Source: Murdochiella sp. Marseille-P8839 (GTDB taxonomy: Bacteria; Bacillota; Clostridia; Tissierellales; Peptoniphilaceae). From it: a DNA stretch of 64,000 nucleotides. The DNA lies in NCBI GenBank assembly GCA_019753405.1, contig JAIKLF010000001.1, forward strand, positions 1 through 64,000, in the 5' to 3' direction. The first letter of the stretch is position 1. Every line of letters starts with the position of its first letter. This document shows, one piece after another, positions 17,144 through 26,194 of the stretch. Made by a program: the position numbers and the translations under genes. Under the pieces are notes generated by a model. It saw only the letters and a list, made by a program, of their open reading frames with translations. It made no database searches and was not told the DNA's origin.

Positions 17144-19624
17144 ATGAGAAACACAGTGAAACGATGCTATGCTATAGCGTTCTTTTTGCTCATGACACTC
17201 GGACTACTTGGATTTGCTCCTCGCGTCATGGCTGCGGAAGGAGAAACAAGGGCGACGCAGGATGAGGTGTATTTTGAGATTTTGCCGGAGATTTTTCTCA
17301 AAAATGATCACTCAGGTAATCCGGATATGCCTAAATTGTTAACCCCGTACACTGCGGTGGGCGTTCGACGCAGTGCGGATGTATATGGTGGTACGCCGAA
17401 CAATGTAGCGAAGGTAGCTTGGGAAAACGTATATTTTAACGTCTATAATGAGGACGGTTCTCTTAATGTGAGAACGAAGGGCACGCTGGGAAATCATGGG
17501 CGTTGGGGTGGAGCAAAGTATCTTGGCCCCTTCGAAAAAGGGAAAAAGTACACGATTGAGGTCGACACATCTACGCTTCCTCCGTATTATCACTCTTGGT
17601 TTACACAAAGAGGAGCGGGCCATTTTCCTGAATATGTTTTATCCACAGAGACGCCCAGGGGCGGTTTAAAAGCAATTTATGATGGAAATGGAACAGAAAC
17701 ATACGCGGGAACGCGTTTTCACATGGATATTGTGAGCTTCGCTTTTGTCAAAAATGAGGATGTTGGCAAAAATCAATTTACATTTAATGGTGAAGGCAAG
17801 GTAACCGGTAGAAATACTGTATATCAAGAAGGAAAGGATTACCTTCTTAAGACGCTAGGAACGGATCATAAACTGCCTGAGCTTACCGAAGCAGAAAAAG
17901 AACAGCTCGTAGATGAAGGCAATTGGCCGGTGGGATTTTACTTTTATTACACTGAGGAGGACGGCAAGCCGGATTTAAAGTTGCCTCAAGCAGCTCTCCC
18001 TCCTCAGGCTCCTTTTTATGACTTTCTGAAATATTGGCAAGACACAAAAGAAATAAACACCTCTAAAAAATTCCGAACATCCAGTATCTTCACACTCGTT
18101 TTGGAACAACGTATTCCGGTCGTGAGCTTCTATCAAAATGAAGGTAGCGAGCAGGAAGCAGACAATACGCTCTTAGACACGCGACAGGTATACTATAAGC
18201 ATTCTTTAGCGGATAATTGCTTATCCAATGGCACATGTTTGCCAAAGAACTTGCCGGACAATCCCACACGCGAAGGCATGCTCTTTACCGGATGGAATAC
18301 GAAACCCGACGGAACGGGAGAAGCCTTTACGGCAAATTCGACGGTCAAAGCGGACATGAAGGTCTATGCGCAGTGGAAGAAACCCACCACGCCGACACCA
18401 AAGCCCTCTACCCCAATCCTTCGCATCGTAAAGATCGACGGCGACGGCAACCGGATTCCGCTGCCCGTAACGTTTAAAATTACGGACAAGATGATCCCCG
18501 CAATCAACCGCGTGGTCACGACGGATAAATCGGGAGAAGCCAAGGTTGAGTTCCTCGCGACAGGGGATTATTCGTTGGAGGAAATCAAGACCCCAGAAGG
18601 CTATATCCCACTGGATAAGCCGCTCTCCTTCTCCGTTAAGGATGGTCGTGTCCGCTACGACAATAATATGGTCCGCACCATCTACGTCAAGAACGATAAA
18701 AAGACGGAAGAACCGGAAACACCGGATGTCATCAAACCCATCGACGACCCGACGCGTCAAGATATCGCCGCTACGATTTCCAAAACGTATTTCGGCGATG
18801 CCAGAAAAGTGATCCTTGTGCAGAATATGGCCTATGCCGATTCCATGAGTGCCATGAACGTCTCCCAGGGAAACATTCCGATTCTGTATACGCAGAAGGA
18901 TGCGCTCTTTGACGTGACGAAGCAGGAAATCCTTCGCACGCCTCGTGAAGAGATTGTCGTCATGGGCGGCCCGGGAACCATCTCCGAAAAGGTAATTGAC
19001 GAGCTTAAGGCTATGACGAATGCCAAGATCACGCGCGTGGGCGGCATTGACCGCTTCGAGGTGAACAAGAACTCCGCAGCGTATTTGCCGGAGAGCACGA
19101 ATGCGGTGATTGCAAGCGGTATGATTTATACGGATGCCCTCTCGTCGGTACCGTATGCGCATCAGTGGAAGGCGCCAATTCTTCTGGTACGTGAGGATCG
19201 TGTTTCCGAGTTTGTGGCGGATGTCTTAAAGGCACGCATTCGCGATGCCGTGATCAGCGGCGGCGAAGGAACGATCGCTCCCGAGACGAAACAGGCGATT
19301 GAAGCAATGATTGGTAAAACCGTATCTCGTGTGGACGGTGCCAATCGCTATGTGGTGTCGGCAAAGATGGCGGAGATGGTGATGAACCCGACAAGCGCCA
19401 TCCTTACCAGTGGAGAGAAGTGGTCGGATGCGTTGGTCGCGGGTCCCGTGGCGCAGAAGCTGAATGCCTCGGTACTCCTAACGAAACAGGCGAATCTGCC
19501 GATGCCGATTGATGCCTATCTCAATACGCATAAGGATCTTGAGCAGATCCTCATCGTTGGTGGACCGGCTTCGGTGGGAGAGAGTGTACGCAATGCGGTA
19601 AAGGCGATTTTCCCGGTGAAGTAG
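17144..19624 (+). CDS. Secreted surface protein with InlB-type, SpaA-type and CWB2 wall-binding domains
   Basis: An 826-residue exported protein. The signal peptide is RNTVKRC plus a hydrophobic core, with likely cleavage after MAA near residue 30. The N-terminal ~330 residues are unassigned. An InlB B-repeat-like module follows near residues 325-420 (LPDNPTREGMLFTGWNTKPDG ... VYAQW), then a SpaA-like prealbumin fold (SGEAKVEFLATGDYSLEEIK). The C-terminal ~290 residues hold three CWB2 (PF04122) repeats with motifs such as VVMGGPGTISEKV, AVISGGEGTIAPET and ILIVGGPASVGESV. Three CWB2 repeats trimerise to hold proteins on anionic wall polymers in Clostridia, so surface anchoring is non-covalent. 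AAAGGAG sits six bases before 17144. A strong terminator follows. Confidence 0.87.
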   Translation: MRNTVKRCYAIAFFLLMTLGLLGFAPRVMAAEGETRATQDEVYFEILPEIFLKNDHSGNPDMPKLLTPYTAVGVRRSADVYGGTPNNVAKVAWENVYFNVYNEDGSLNVRTKGTLGNHGRWGGAKYLGPFEKGKKYTIEVDTSTLPPYYHSWFTQRGAGHFPEYVLSTETPRGGLKAIYDGNGTETYAGTRFHMDIVSFAFVKNEDVGKNQFTFNGEGKVTGRNTVYQEGKDYLLKTLGTDHKLPELTEAEKEQLVDEGNWPVGFYFYYTEEDGKPDLKLPQAALPPQAPFYDFLKYWQDTKEINTSKKFRTSSIFTLVLEQRIPVVSFYQNEGSEQEADNTLLDTRQVYYKHSLADNCLSNGTCLPKNLPDNPTREGMLFTGWNTKPDGTGEAFTANSTVKADMKVYAQWKKPTTPTPKPSTPILRIVKIDGDGNRIPLPVTFKITDKMIPAINRVVTTDKSGEAKVEFLATGDYSLEEIKTPEGYIPLDKPLSFSVKDGRVRYDNNMVRTIYVKNDKKTEEPETPDVIKPIDDPTRQDIAATISKTYFGDARKVILVQNMAYADSMSAMNVSQGNIPILYTQKDALFDVTKQEILRTPREEIVVMGGPGTISEKVIDELKAMTNAKITRVGGIDRFEVNKNSAAYLPESTNAVIASGMIYTDALSSVPYAHQWKAPILLVREDRVSEFVADVLKARIRDAVISGGEGTIAPETKQAIEAMIGKTVSRVDGANRYVVSAKMAEMVMNPTSAILTSGEKWSDALVAGPVAQKLNASVLLTKQANLPMPIDAYLNTHKDLEQILIVGGPASVGESVRNAVKAIFPVK

Positions 19625-19680
19625 GGGGGAAGAAGCCGATAACACTAAGGCGAGTTTACGGTGAAGAGAAAAGAAGGCAA

Positions 19681-19722
19681 AACGAGGAAAAATGCGAACC
19701 CGCATTTTTCCTCGTTTTTTCT
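19681..19722 (+). terminator. Rho-independent terminator after the CWB2 protein
   Basis: A 16-bp stem built from AACGAGGAAAAATGCG and its complement, a four-base loop, then TTTTTTCTT. Confidence 0.92.
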
Positions 19723-19732
19723 TATTCCTGAC

Positions 19733-19761
19733 TTGCACAGAGAACGACGTCGTGATACACT
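19733..19761 (+). promoter_or_regulatory. Promoter of the rpmG-secE-nusG-rplKA unit
   Basis: TTGCAC (19733-19738), a 17-base spacer and TACACT (19756-19761). The leader to rpmG is about 105 bases. Confidence 0.65.
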
Positions 19762-19872
19762 AATGAAACGTATCCGTCGGGATAGGTTTTTTTGAGTGCG
19801 CAAAAAAGCACCGACAGGGTTCCTCCGTTGGCAGGCGAAGGAGGGATACGATTTTGGGAGTAGGAGGAAACA

Positions 19873-20022
19873 ATGGCTGATAAAGTGAAATTAGCTTGCA
19901 CCGTTTGCAAGAACAGAAACTACGATACCACCAAAAACAAGAAGAACAACACGGAGCGTATTGAGTTGAACAAGTACTGCCCGTTCTGCAAGAAGCATAC
20001 CCTGCATCGCGAAACGAAGTAA
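19873..20022 (+). CDS. rpmG: 50S ribosomal protein L33
   Basis: A 49-residue zinc-ribbon ribosomal protein with cysteines at 9, 12, 36 and 39 (CTVC and CPFC), i.e. the zinc-containing form of L33. AGGAGG stands just before ATG 19873. Its place directly ahead of secE-nusG is the conserved Firmicute order. Confidence 0.95.
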   Translation: MADKVKLACTVCKNRNYDTTKNKKNNTERIELNKYCPFCKKHTLHRETK

Positions 20023-20031
20023 GGAGGATCT

Positions 20032-20217
20032 ATGGCAGAGAAGAAGGCGCCGAGCCGCATTGACGGTATGCGCGCGGAAATGCGTAAGATCCAGTGGCCC
20101 ACGAGTTCGGAAGTCGTTCAGTACACCACTATCGTGCTGGTGATTGCCGCAGTGGTTGCAACGTTCGGTTGGATACTTGATCTGATTTATGGTTGGTTGG
20201 TCGGTCTTGTCATTTGA
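20032..20217 (+). CDS. secE: Preprotein translocase subunit SecE
   Basis: A 61-residue, single-helix SecE of the short Gram-positive type. A cytoplasmic amphipathic part (RAEMRKIQWPTSSEVVQYT) precedes one transmembrane helix (about residues 34-55). It stabilises SecY in the Sec channel. It starts nine bases after rpmG, with AAGGAGG between. Confidence 0.93.
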   Translation: MAEKKAPSRIDGMRAEMRKIQWPTSSEVVQYTTIVLVIAAVVATFGWILDLIYGWLVGLVI

Positions 20218-20237
20218 TTCGTAGAATGGGGGAAATG

Positions 20238-20777
20238 ATGTCGGAACAGGAAAAAGACACCCTGGAAGGAAAATGGTATGTCATTCATACGTATTCCGGA
20301 TACGAAAACAAAGTAAAAGATAAGATCGAAATGATTATCGAGAACGAGCAGGATAAAGATGTATTTGACGTGCGCGTTCCGATGGAAAAGTACACAGAGG
20401 TTCGTAATAATGAACGCGTGATTAAGGAACGTAAAATTCTGCCGGGCTATGTGCTGGTGAAGATGAACATCACCCCGAAGTCCTGGTTCCTGATCCGCAA
20501 TACCAATGGCGTTACGGGGTTTGTCGGCCCTGGATCGGATCCCATTCCGCTCACCGCGCGCGAAGTCGCACAGTTTGGCGTACGCGAGCAGATGGCACAA
20601 CGTGAGATTCACGTTGCCCCGGGCGATGCGATCGAAATTATTTTCGGCCCTTTTGCCGGTTTTTCCGCAGAAGTCGAAGAAGTGCAACCGGATAAACAGA
20701 CGATTAAAGCGCTCATCAATATGTTCGGGCGTGAAACATCCGTCGAGTTGTCCTATGACGACATCGAGACGCTGTAG
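20238..20777 (+). CDS. nusG: Transcription termination/antitermination protein NusG
   Basis: A 179-residue NusG. The N-terminal NGN domain opens with KWYVIHTYSGYENKVKDKI and contains LPGYVLVKM. The C-terminal KOW motif is VAPGDAIEIIFGPFAGFSAEVEEV. Of the in-frame starts at 20226, 20235 and 20238, the last is best placed behind GGGGG at 20228-20232. It couples RNA polymerase to ribosome or Rho. Confidence 0.95.
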   Translation: MSEQEKDTLEGKWYVIHTYSGYENKVKDKIEMIIENEQDKDVFDVRVPMEKYTEVRNNERVIKERKILPGYVLVKMNITPKSWFLIRNTNGVTGFVGPGSDPIPLTAREVAQFGVREQMAQREIHVAPGDAIEIIFGPFAGFSAEVEEVQPDKQTIKALINMFGRETSVELSYDDIETL

Positions 20778-20796
20778 CGTGTCGGTGCAATAGTCG

Positions 20797-20830
20797 TTAG
20801 TGGAAGGGGGATATCCCCGCTCCGACCACG
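20797..20830 (+). promoter_or_regulatory. Ribosomal protein L1-type operator before rplK
   Basis: The transcript folds as AGTGG-AAGG...CC-CGCT-C-GACCAC. The outer AGTGG/CCAC helix and inner GGGG/CCCC helix enclose the asymmetric internal loop that L1 recognises in its rRNA and mRNA sites. A near copy lies before rplA. Feedback control by L1 is established for this operon in bacteria; assignment to this sequence rests on pattern recognition. Confidence 0.6.
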
Positions 20831-20852
20831 ATAGAAATCCCAGGAGGATACT

Positions 20853-21278
20853 ATGGCTAAAAAAGTAAGTGCGATTGTCAAATTGCAAATTCCTGCCGGC
20901 GCAGCAACCCCGGCACCGCCGGTCGGTACCGCGCTCGGTCCTCACGGCGTCAACATTATGGAATTTGTGAAGGCATTTAATGCGCAAACCGCGGATAAGC
21001 AAGGCTTGATTATCCCGGTGGTGATGACGGTCTATCAGGATCGTTCCTTCACCTTTATCACCAAAACCCCGCCGGCCGCAGTTCTGATCAAGAAAGAGCT
21101 GGGTCTGCAGGCTGCTTCGGGTGAACCCAACAAGAAAAAAGTCGGCAAGATTACCAAAGCGCAGTTACAGAAGATCGCGGAGCTCAAGGAGCCGGATCTG
21201 AACGCGGCTTCTTTGGAAGCGGCGATGAGCATGGTTGCCGGAACAGCGCGTTCGATGGGCATTACCGTCGAGGAATAA
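20853..21278 (+). CDS. rplK: 50S ribosomal protein L11
   Basis: A 141-residue L11 of the GTPase-associated centre. The N-terminus ([32 protein letters not shown]) and the C-terminal rRNA-binding half with [11 protein letters not shown] are characteristic. AGGAGG is placed before ATG 20853. Confidence 0.97.
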   Translation: MAKKVSAIVKLQIPAGAATPAPPVGTALGPHGVNIMEFVKAFNAQTADKQGLIIPVVMTVYQDRSFTFITKTPPAAVLIKKELGLQAASGEPNKKKVGKITKAQLQKIAELKEPDLNAASLEAAMSMVAGTARSMGITVEE

Positions 21279-21283
21279 TGGAG

Positions 21284-21311
21284 CAGTGGGAGGAATTTCC
21301 GCTCGTACCAC
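21284..21311 (+). promoter_or_regulatory. Second L1-type operator, between rplK and rplA
   Basis: AGTGGGAGG, a short apical part, then CCGCTC and TACCAC repeat the element before rplK, followed directly by AAGGAGG of rplA. L1 bound here would cover the ribosome-binding site region. Confidence 0.6.
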
Positions 21312-21323
21312 AAGGAGGATCTT

Positions 21324-22028
21324 ATGCCGAAGAGAGGCAAAAAATATATCGAAGCAGCAAAGCTCATCGATGCGACGAAGACCTATTCCATCGATGAAGC
21401 ATCCGAGTTGTTAAAGAAAACGGCAACGGCCAAGTTTGACGAAACCATCGAGTTGCATGCTCGTTTGGGCGTTGACTCCCGTCATGCCGATCAACAGGTT
21501 CGCGGTACGGTCGCTCTGCCGAACGGCACCGGTAAAGAGGTGCGTGTCGCCGTCTTTGCCAAAGGCGCTAAAGCGGATGAAGCGATTGCCGCCGGCGCCG
21601 ATTTCGCCGGAGAAGACCTGGTGGAGAAGGTACAAAAAGAAAACTGGATGGATTTTGACGTTGCCATCGCTACCCCGGATATGATGGGTCAGGTCGGTCG
21701 CATCGGTCGCGTTCTCGGTCCCCGCGGCTTAATGCCGAACCCGAAGGCCGGCACGGTCACGATGGACGTGGCGCAGGCCGTTAAAGACGTCAAAGCCGGT
21801 AAAGTTGAATACCGTACCGATAAGCAGAACATCGTTCACGTACTTGTCGGCAAGGCTTCGTTTGATGCACAACAGATCAGCGAAAACCTGAAGGCGGTAA
21901 TGACAGCAATCGTTAAGGCGAAGCCGGCGTCTGCAAAAGGTAAGTATCTCAAATCCGTAACGGTTGCCAACACGATGGGCCCCGGCATTGCGCTGGAGAC
22001 CACGGCATTGATGGAATTGGGCAAGTAA
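21324..22028 (+). CDS. rplA: 50S ribosomal protein L1
   Basis: A 234-residue L1 of the ribosomal stalk. The domain-crossing block [18 protein letters not shown] is the PROSITE-type signature, and the N-terminus [14 protein letters not shown] is typical. It also serves as translational repressor of its operon through the operators upstream. Confidence 0.97.
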   Translation: MPKRGKKYIEAAKLIDATKTYSIDEASELLKKTATAKFDETIELHARLGVDSRHADQQVRGTVALPNGTGKEVRVAVFAKGAKADEAIAAGADFAGEDLVEKVQKENWMDFDVAIATPDMMGQVGRIGRVLGPRGLMPNPKAGTVTMDVAQAVKDVKAGKVEYRTDKQNIVHVLVGKASFDAQQISENLKAVMTAIVKAKPASAKGKYLKSVTVANTMGPGIALETTALMELGK

Positions 22029-22037
22029 CGACTTGCT

Positions 22038-22185
22038 AATAAGCACAACCTGTGCTAATCTACTATTCGGCTACCGAAGACCACAGGTGCTACGAAATAT
22101 CGTGTGATGTTTCCGGCTTAATTTCCTGTCGAGGTGGGAATGAACTGTTTTTCCTCTCCCGGTGCGTCGTGCCGGGAGATTTTCA
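22038..22185 (+). ncRNA. Ribosomal L10 leader (RF00557-like)
   Basis: The 180-base leader before rplJ has the conserved L10-leader blocks: CTACCGAAGACCACAGGTG near 22071-22089 and CCTGTCGAGGTG near 22127-22137. A GC-rich hairpin CTCCCGG...CCGGGAG (about 22157-22177) follows. L10 bound with L7/L12 represses translation or promotes termination here. Confidence 0.85.
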
Positions 22186-22211
22186 ATTTGTAGCCGAAGG
22201 AGGTGAAACGA

Positions 22212-22748
22212 ATGAAAGAACAGACACTGCAGAAAAAGCAAGCGGTGGTCGATGAGATCAAAGCAGCGATTGAGCAGGCGCAGTCGGTAACGATTGTGGC
22301 GTACAAAGGCATTACGGTCGAAAGCATTACGGATTTACGAAATCAATTCCGTGCGGAAGACGTGGTGTACAAGGTATATAAAAATACCATGGTGCGTCGT
22401 GCGTTCAACGATATGGGCGTAACCGAGCTGGATGACCTGCTGAACGGTCCGAATGCGTTTATCTTCTCCAATAAAGAGATGGTGGACGGTCCGAAGATCG
22501 CGGCCAAGTTTGCTCAAGACAACAAAGAGAAGTTTCAGATCCTCGGCGGATACATGGATGGCCATGCGATGAGCAGCGAAGAAATGGTCGCACTCTCGAA
22601 ACTGCCGGCGAAAGAAGTGTTGCTCAGCATGGTTTTGCGCGGTCTGCAAGGCCCCATTTCCGGCCTGGCCAATGCCTCTCAAGGCGTTCTGCGCAAAGCG
22701 GTTTATGCGTTCAATGCGATCAAAGAGAAAAAAGAAGAAGCCGCTTAA
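22212..22748 (+). CDS. rplJ: 50S ribosomal protein L10
   Basis: A 178-residue stalk-base protein that carries L7/L12 dimers. The N-terminal rRNA-binding part (VVDEIKAAIEQAQSVTIVAYKGITV ... VYKNTMVRRA) and the C-terminal helix are present. AAGGAGGTG lies seven bases before ATG 22212; a GTG at 22203 falls inside that site and is rejected. Confidence 0.96.
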   Translation: MKEQTLQKKQAVVDEIKAAIEQAQSVTIVAYKGITVESITDLRNQFRAEDVVYKVYKNTMVRRAFNDMGVTELDDLLNGPNAFIFSNKEMVDGPKIAAKFAQDNKEKFQILGGYMDGHAMSSEEMVALSKLPAKEVLLSMVLRGLQGPISGLANASQGVLRKAVYAFNAIKEKKEEAA

Positions 22749-22797
22749 TCGCTTAGCGTTATCGGCAACCTATTGTTAGACCATTAGGAGGAATACC

Positions 22798-23184
22798 ATG
22801 GCATCTGAGAAAGTTACTGCATTAGTTGATCAAGTAAAAGAATTGACCGTTCTGGAATTGTCGGAACTGGTTTCCACGCTGGAAGAGGAATTCGGCGTAT
22901 CCGCTGCTGCTCCGGTTGCTGCCGTTGCTGCGCCGGCTGCCGGTGCTGCTGCCGGTGCTGCGGAAGCGGAACAGACGGAATTTGACGTCATCCTGAAGAG
23001 CGCGGGCTCCTCGAAGATCAACGTCATCAAAGTCGTCAAAGAAATTTCGGGTCTCGGCCTGAAAGAAGCCAAAGCGCTCGTTGATGAAGCGCCGAAGCCG
23101 CTTAAAGAGAAGGTCTCCAAGGATGAGGCGGAATCGATCAAAGCGAAGCTGGAAGAAGCCGGCGCTGAAGTCGAGGTTAAGTAA
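22798..23184 (+). CDS. rplL: 50S ribosomal protein L7/L12
   Basis: A 128-residue stalk protein. It has an N-terminal dimerisation helix, an Ala-rich hinge ([18 protein letters not shown]) and a globular C-terminal factor-binding domain ([25 protein letters not shown]). A terminator follows and rpoB/rpoC are not next, unlike most Firmicutes. Confidence 0.97.
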   Translation: MASEKVTALVDQVKELTVLELSELVSTLEEEFGVSAAAPVAAVAAPAAGAAAGAAEAEQTEFDVILKSAGSSKINVIKVVKEISGLGLKEAKALVDEAPKPLKEKVSKDEAESIKAKLEEAGAEVEVK

Positions 23185-23212
23185 GAAGTTTAGTAAAAAC
23201 ATTGTTTTTCTT

Positions 23213-23259
23213 AGAGGTTGTGTCCGAACGCTATGTGTGTTCGACACAACCTCTTTTTG
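23213..23259 (+). terminator. Rho-independent terminator after rplL
   Basis: AGAGGTTGTGTC and GAAC arms pair with GTTC-GACACAACCTCT, followed by a T tract. This strong end confirms that transcription does not continue into rpoB here. Confidence 0.92.
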
Positions 23260-23422
23260 TGTGCAAGACTCGCAGCCGGGCGGACAAAAGTCGAGGATTT
23301 TTATCTGCTATTGTCGACGTTTAGGGTGTGGAAAGTACGCGAAAGGGTAAATACAAAATGGTTTATGAGGATAACGTTTTTCAGGACAACGTTTCCGATG
23401 AAGACGGAGGGAAGGAGAACGT

Positions 23423-24775
23423 ATGATCGATTATCGCAAGCAATATGAGGAGAAGTTGACCACGCCTGAGGAGGCGGTCAAAATTGTCAAGGACGGTATG
23501 TGGCTGGATTATGCCCATGCCCTTTCTGTGCCGAACCTGTTGGACAAAGCGCTTGCCAAACGTGCGGAAGAACTCAATGAAGTATTTGTACGCGGTTATC
23601 TGATTTACCACCCCATTCAGATTTTGGAAGCCAACAAGCGCCTGAATCGGGATGTGTTTGTCTGGAACAGCTGGTTCATGCAGGGGCAGGATCGCCGCAT
23701 GGCGAAAGAAGCGCGCGCGTTCTTTGTACCAATGCGCTATGCCGAGCAGCCGGAGATGTATCGCCGTCCGGATGATGTCGAGACCGTAGATGTGCTCTTT
23801 ATTCAGACGTGCGGCATGGACCAAAATGGAAACTTCAACCTCGGTCCGTGCATTGCTTCCACAAGGGAAGCGATTAAGCGTGCAAAATATGTCATTGTCG
23901 AAGCCAATAAGAATATGCCGGTGGTCTATGGATTAAGTGACGACTACATCAATATCACTGAAGTTCACGCCGTGGTGGAATCGGATGAACCGATTGATAC
24001 CATTCCCACGATTCAACCGGATGCGACCGATGAAAAGATTGCCGATATGCTCATTAAGGAAATCGTGGACGGCGCAACCTTGCAGCTGGGTATCGGCGGA
24101 ATGCCGAATGCATTGGGCTATAAAATTGCCGAATCCGATTTAAAGGACATCGGCATTCACTCCGAAATGTACGTGGACTCCATGATGGCCATGACAAAAT
24201 CCGGCGTCGTAACCGGTATGCAGAAAGAATTGCATCGCGGGAAACAGGTCTTTTCGTTCTCCCTGGGCTCTAAGGAGCTGTATGACTGGATGGATCACAA
24301 CCAGGTTCTGGCCACAGCGCCGGTCGACTATGTCAATGATCCGTATGTGGTTTCCCAAATGGACAACTTCATTGCCATCAATAACTGCGTAGAGATCGAT
24401 CTTTTCGGTCAGGTAAACGCGGAATCGGGCGGCTTCCATCAGATTTCCGGAACGGGCGGACAGCTGGATTTCGTCATGGGCGCGTATATGTCTAAAGGCG
24501 GAAAATCCATTACGGCCTTCCAGTCTTCACGCACCGATAAACAGGGCAAAATGCAGAGCCGTATCGTTCCGACGCTAAGCCCCGGAACAATTGTGACGGA
24601 TCCGCGTACTACCACACACTATGTGGCCACGGAATACGGCATTGTCAACCTGAAAGGAAAAGCTACATGGCAGCGCGCCGAAGCGCTGATCGGCATTGCC
24701 CATCCGGATATGCGCGACGAGCTGATTCAGGAAGCAGAGCGTCTGCACATTTGGCGCAACAGCAACAAACGTTGA
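23423..24775 (+). CDS. Butyryl-CoA:acetate CoA-transferase (family I, Cat/But type)
   Basis: A 450-residue class I CoA-transferase of the acetyl-CoA hydrolase/4-hydroxybutyrate CoA-transferase family. It shows the GIGGMPNALGYKI loop, GIHSEMYVD with the presumed catalytic glutamate at about residue 248, and EIDLFGQVNAE and STGxGG-like SGTGGQLDFVMGA blocks. The length and blocks match butyryl-CoA:acetate CoA-transferases, and the next operon makes butyryl-CoA, so this would be the final butyrate-forming step. A 4-hydroxybutyrate or propionate specificity cannot be excluded. The upstream gap carries a direct repeat around 23370-23395 (GGATAACGTTT and GGACAACGTTT) of unknown meaning. Confidence 0.85.
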   Translation: MIDYRKQYEEKLTTPEEAVKIVKDGMWLDYAHALSVPNLLDKALAKRAEELNEVFVRGYLIYHPIQILEANKRLNRDVFVWNSWFMQGQDRRMAKEARAFFVPMRYAEQPEMYRRPDDVETVDVLFIQTCGMDQNGNFNLGPCIASTREAIKRAKYVIVEANKNMPVVYGLSDDYINITEVHAVVESDEPIDTIPTIQPDATDEKIADMLIKEIVDGATLQLGIGGMPNALGYKIAESDLKDIGIHSEMYVDSMMAMTKSGVVTGMQKELHRGKQVFSFSLGSKELYDWMDHNQVLATAPVDYVNDPYVVSQMDNFIAINNCVEIDLFGQVNAESGGFHQISGTGGQLDFVMGAYMSKGGKSITAFQSSRTDKQGKMQSRIVPTLSPGTIVTDPRTTTHYVATEYGIVNLKGKATWQRAEALIGIAHPDMRDELIQEAERLHIWRNSNKR

Positions 24776-24802
24776 GTGCATGGCTGAAAACGCAAGGAAA
24801 AA

Positions 24803-24872
24803 GGCCGTCTTCAGCAATCGCCGAAGACGGCCGTAATGCCTTGCGGCAACGGGCGACATTGCCCGTTATGCC
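24803..24872. other. Two stable hairpins after the CoA-transferase gene
   Basis: GGCCGTCTTC/GAAGACGGCC (24803-24832) is followed only by GTAATG on the plus strand. On the minus strand it runs into TTTTT, like a terminator for leftward transcription, though no minus-strand gene lies to the right. A second stem, ACGGGC/GCCCGT, stands at about 24849-24866. They may separate the CoA-transferase unit from the thl promoter. Confidence 0.6.
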
Positions 24873-24884
24873 ATTGTGAATGAT

Positions 24885-24912
24885 TTGACAACATATAGGA
24901 AAGCGATAAAAT
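24885..24912 (+). promoter_or_regulatory. Promoter of the thl-crt-bcd-etfBA unit
   Basis: TTGACA (24885-24890), a 16-base spacer and TAAAAT (24907-24912), 92 bases before thl. Confidence 0.7.
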
Positions 24913-25004
24913 AAAAGGTAGGCATGATAACCCGTGGGCCGTCCGATTCGGAGCCCATTTGCAAGGAAAAGGAAGAACATTCAAACGAGAGTGAAGGGGG
25001 AAGC

Positions 25005-26192
25005 ATGACACGCAAAGTATTTATCACAGGCGCTACGCGTACAGCAATTGGAACCATGGCCGGTGTCTTGAAGGACACGTCGGCAGTTAAACTGGGCGAG
25101 GTTGTCGTTCGGGAAGCAATGAAACGCGCCGGCGTAAAACCGGAGCAGGTCGATTTTGTATACATGGGTAACGTTCTGCAGGCCGGTCAGGGGCAGAACG
25201 TGGCAAGACAGGTTGCCCTGAATTCGGGACTTCCCGTTGAGACACCCGCGGTTACGCTGAACGTCGTTTGCGGTTCCGGTTTGGAAGCCGTCAATACGGC
25301 TGCCCGTTTAATTCAAACGGGAGAGGCGGACATTGTGATCGCCGGCGGTACCGAGAATATGGCGATGGCGCCGTATGCCATGACAAAGGGGCGTTTCGGC
25401 TATCGTATGAACAACGCTACGATCGTGGATACCATGGTCAACGATGCGTTGTGGGATGCCTTTAACGACTATCACATGGGTATTACGGCGGAAAATGTGG
25501 CGGAAAAATACGGCATTACGCGTGAGGAACTGGATGCCTTCTCGGCAAGAAGCCAGAATCGCGCTGAAGCTGCACGCAACGCCGGTCGTTTCAAAGATGA
25601 AATTGTTCCCATGGAAATCAAACTTAAGAAAGAAACGATCACCTTCGACACGGATGAAGGTATCCGTGAAGGACAGACGCCGGAGATTTTGGCAAAATTG
25701 CGCCCTGCCTTTAAGAAAGACGGCATTGTGACGGCCGGAAACAGTTCGGGCATCAACAACGGTGCTTCGGCGATGGTACTTGTTTCAGAAGAGAAAATGA
25801 AGGAATTGGGATTGAAACCGCAAGTGGAATGGCTGGGCGGAACGCTCGCCGGTGTCGAGCCCGAGATTATGGGCGTCGGCCCCATTGAAGCGACCAAGAA
25901 GATCTGCAAACGTCTGGATTTGAAACCGACCGACTTTGATCTGGTTGAATCCAATGAAGCCTTTGCAGCGCAGTCCGTTGCGGTCGTGAAGGAACTGAAG
26001 CTGGACGAAGAGAAAGTGAACGTCAATGGCGGTGCAATTGCCCTGGGTCATCCCGTCGGCTGCTCGGGCGCTCGTATCCTGACGACACTCATCTATGAGA
26101 TGCTGCGCCGTGATGAAGCGGATTTGGGTCTGGCGACACTTTGCATCGGCGGCGGCATGGGTTGTGCAGCTGTTGTCAAGAAAGTGAAATAA
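25005..26192 (+). CDS. thlA: Acetyl-CoA acetyltransferase (thiolase)
   Basis: A biosynthetic thiolase condensing two acetyl-CoA to acetoacetyl-CoA. The acyl-carrying Cys89 is in NVVCGSGLEAV, the His block is GGAIALGHPVGCSGAR and the second Cys is in LCIGGGMG. The 395 residues are normal. The start is ATG 25005 behind AAGGGGGAAGC; an upstream in-frame ATG would add a non-conserved 27-residue leader. It is the first gene of the butyrate operon. Confidence 0.94.
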   Translation: MTRKVFITGATRTAIGTMAGVLKDTSAVKLGEVVVREAMKRAGVKPEQVDFVYMGNVLQAGQGQNVARQVALNSGLPVETPAVTLNVVCGSGLEAVNTAARLIQTGEADIVIAGGTENMAMAPYAMTKGRFGYRMNNATIVDTMVNDALWDAFNDYHMGITAENVAEKYGITREELDAFSARSQNRAEAARNAGRFKDEIVPMEIKLKKETITFDTDEGIREGQTPEILAKLRPAFKKDGIVTAGNSSGINNGASAMVLVSEEKMKELGLKPQVEWLGGTLAGVEPEIMGVGPIEATKKICKRLDLKPTDFDLVESNEAFAAQSVAVVKELKLDEEKVNVNGGAIALGHPVGCSGARILTTLIYEMLRRDEADLGLATLCIGGGMGCAAVVKKVK

Positions 26193-26194
26193 AT

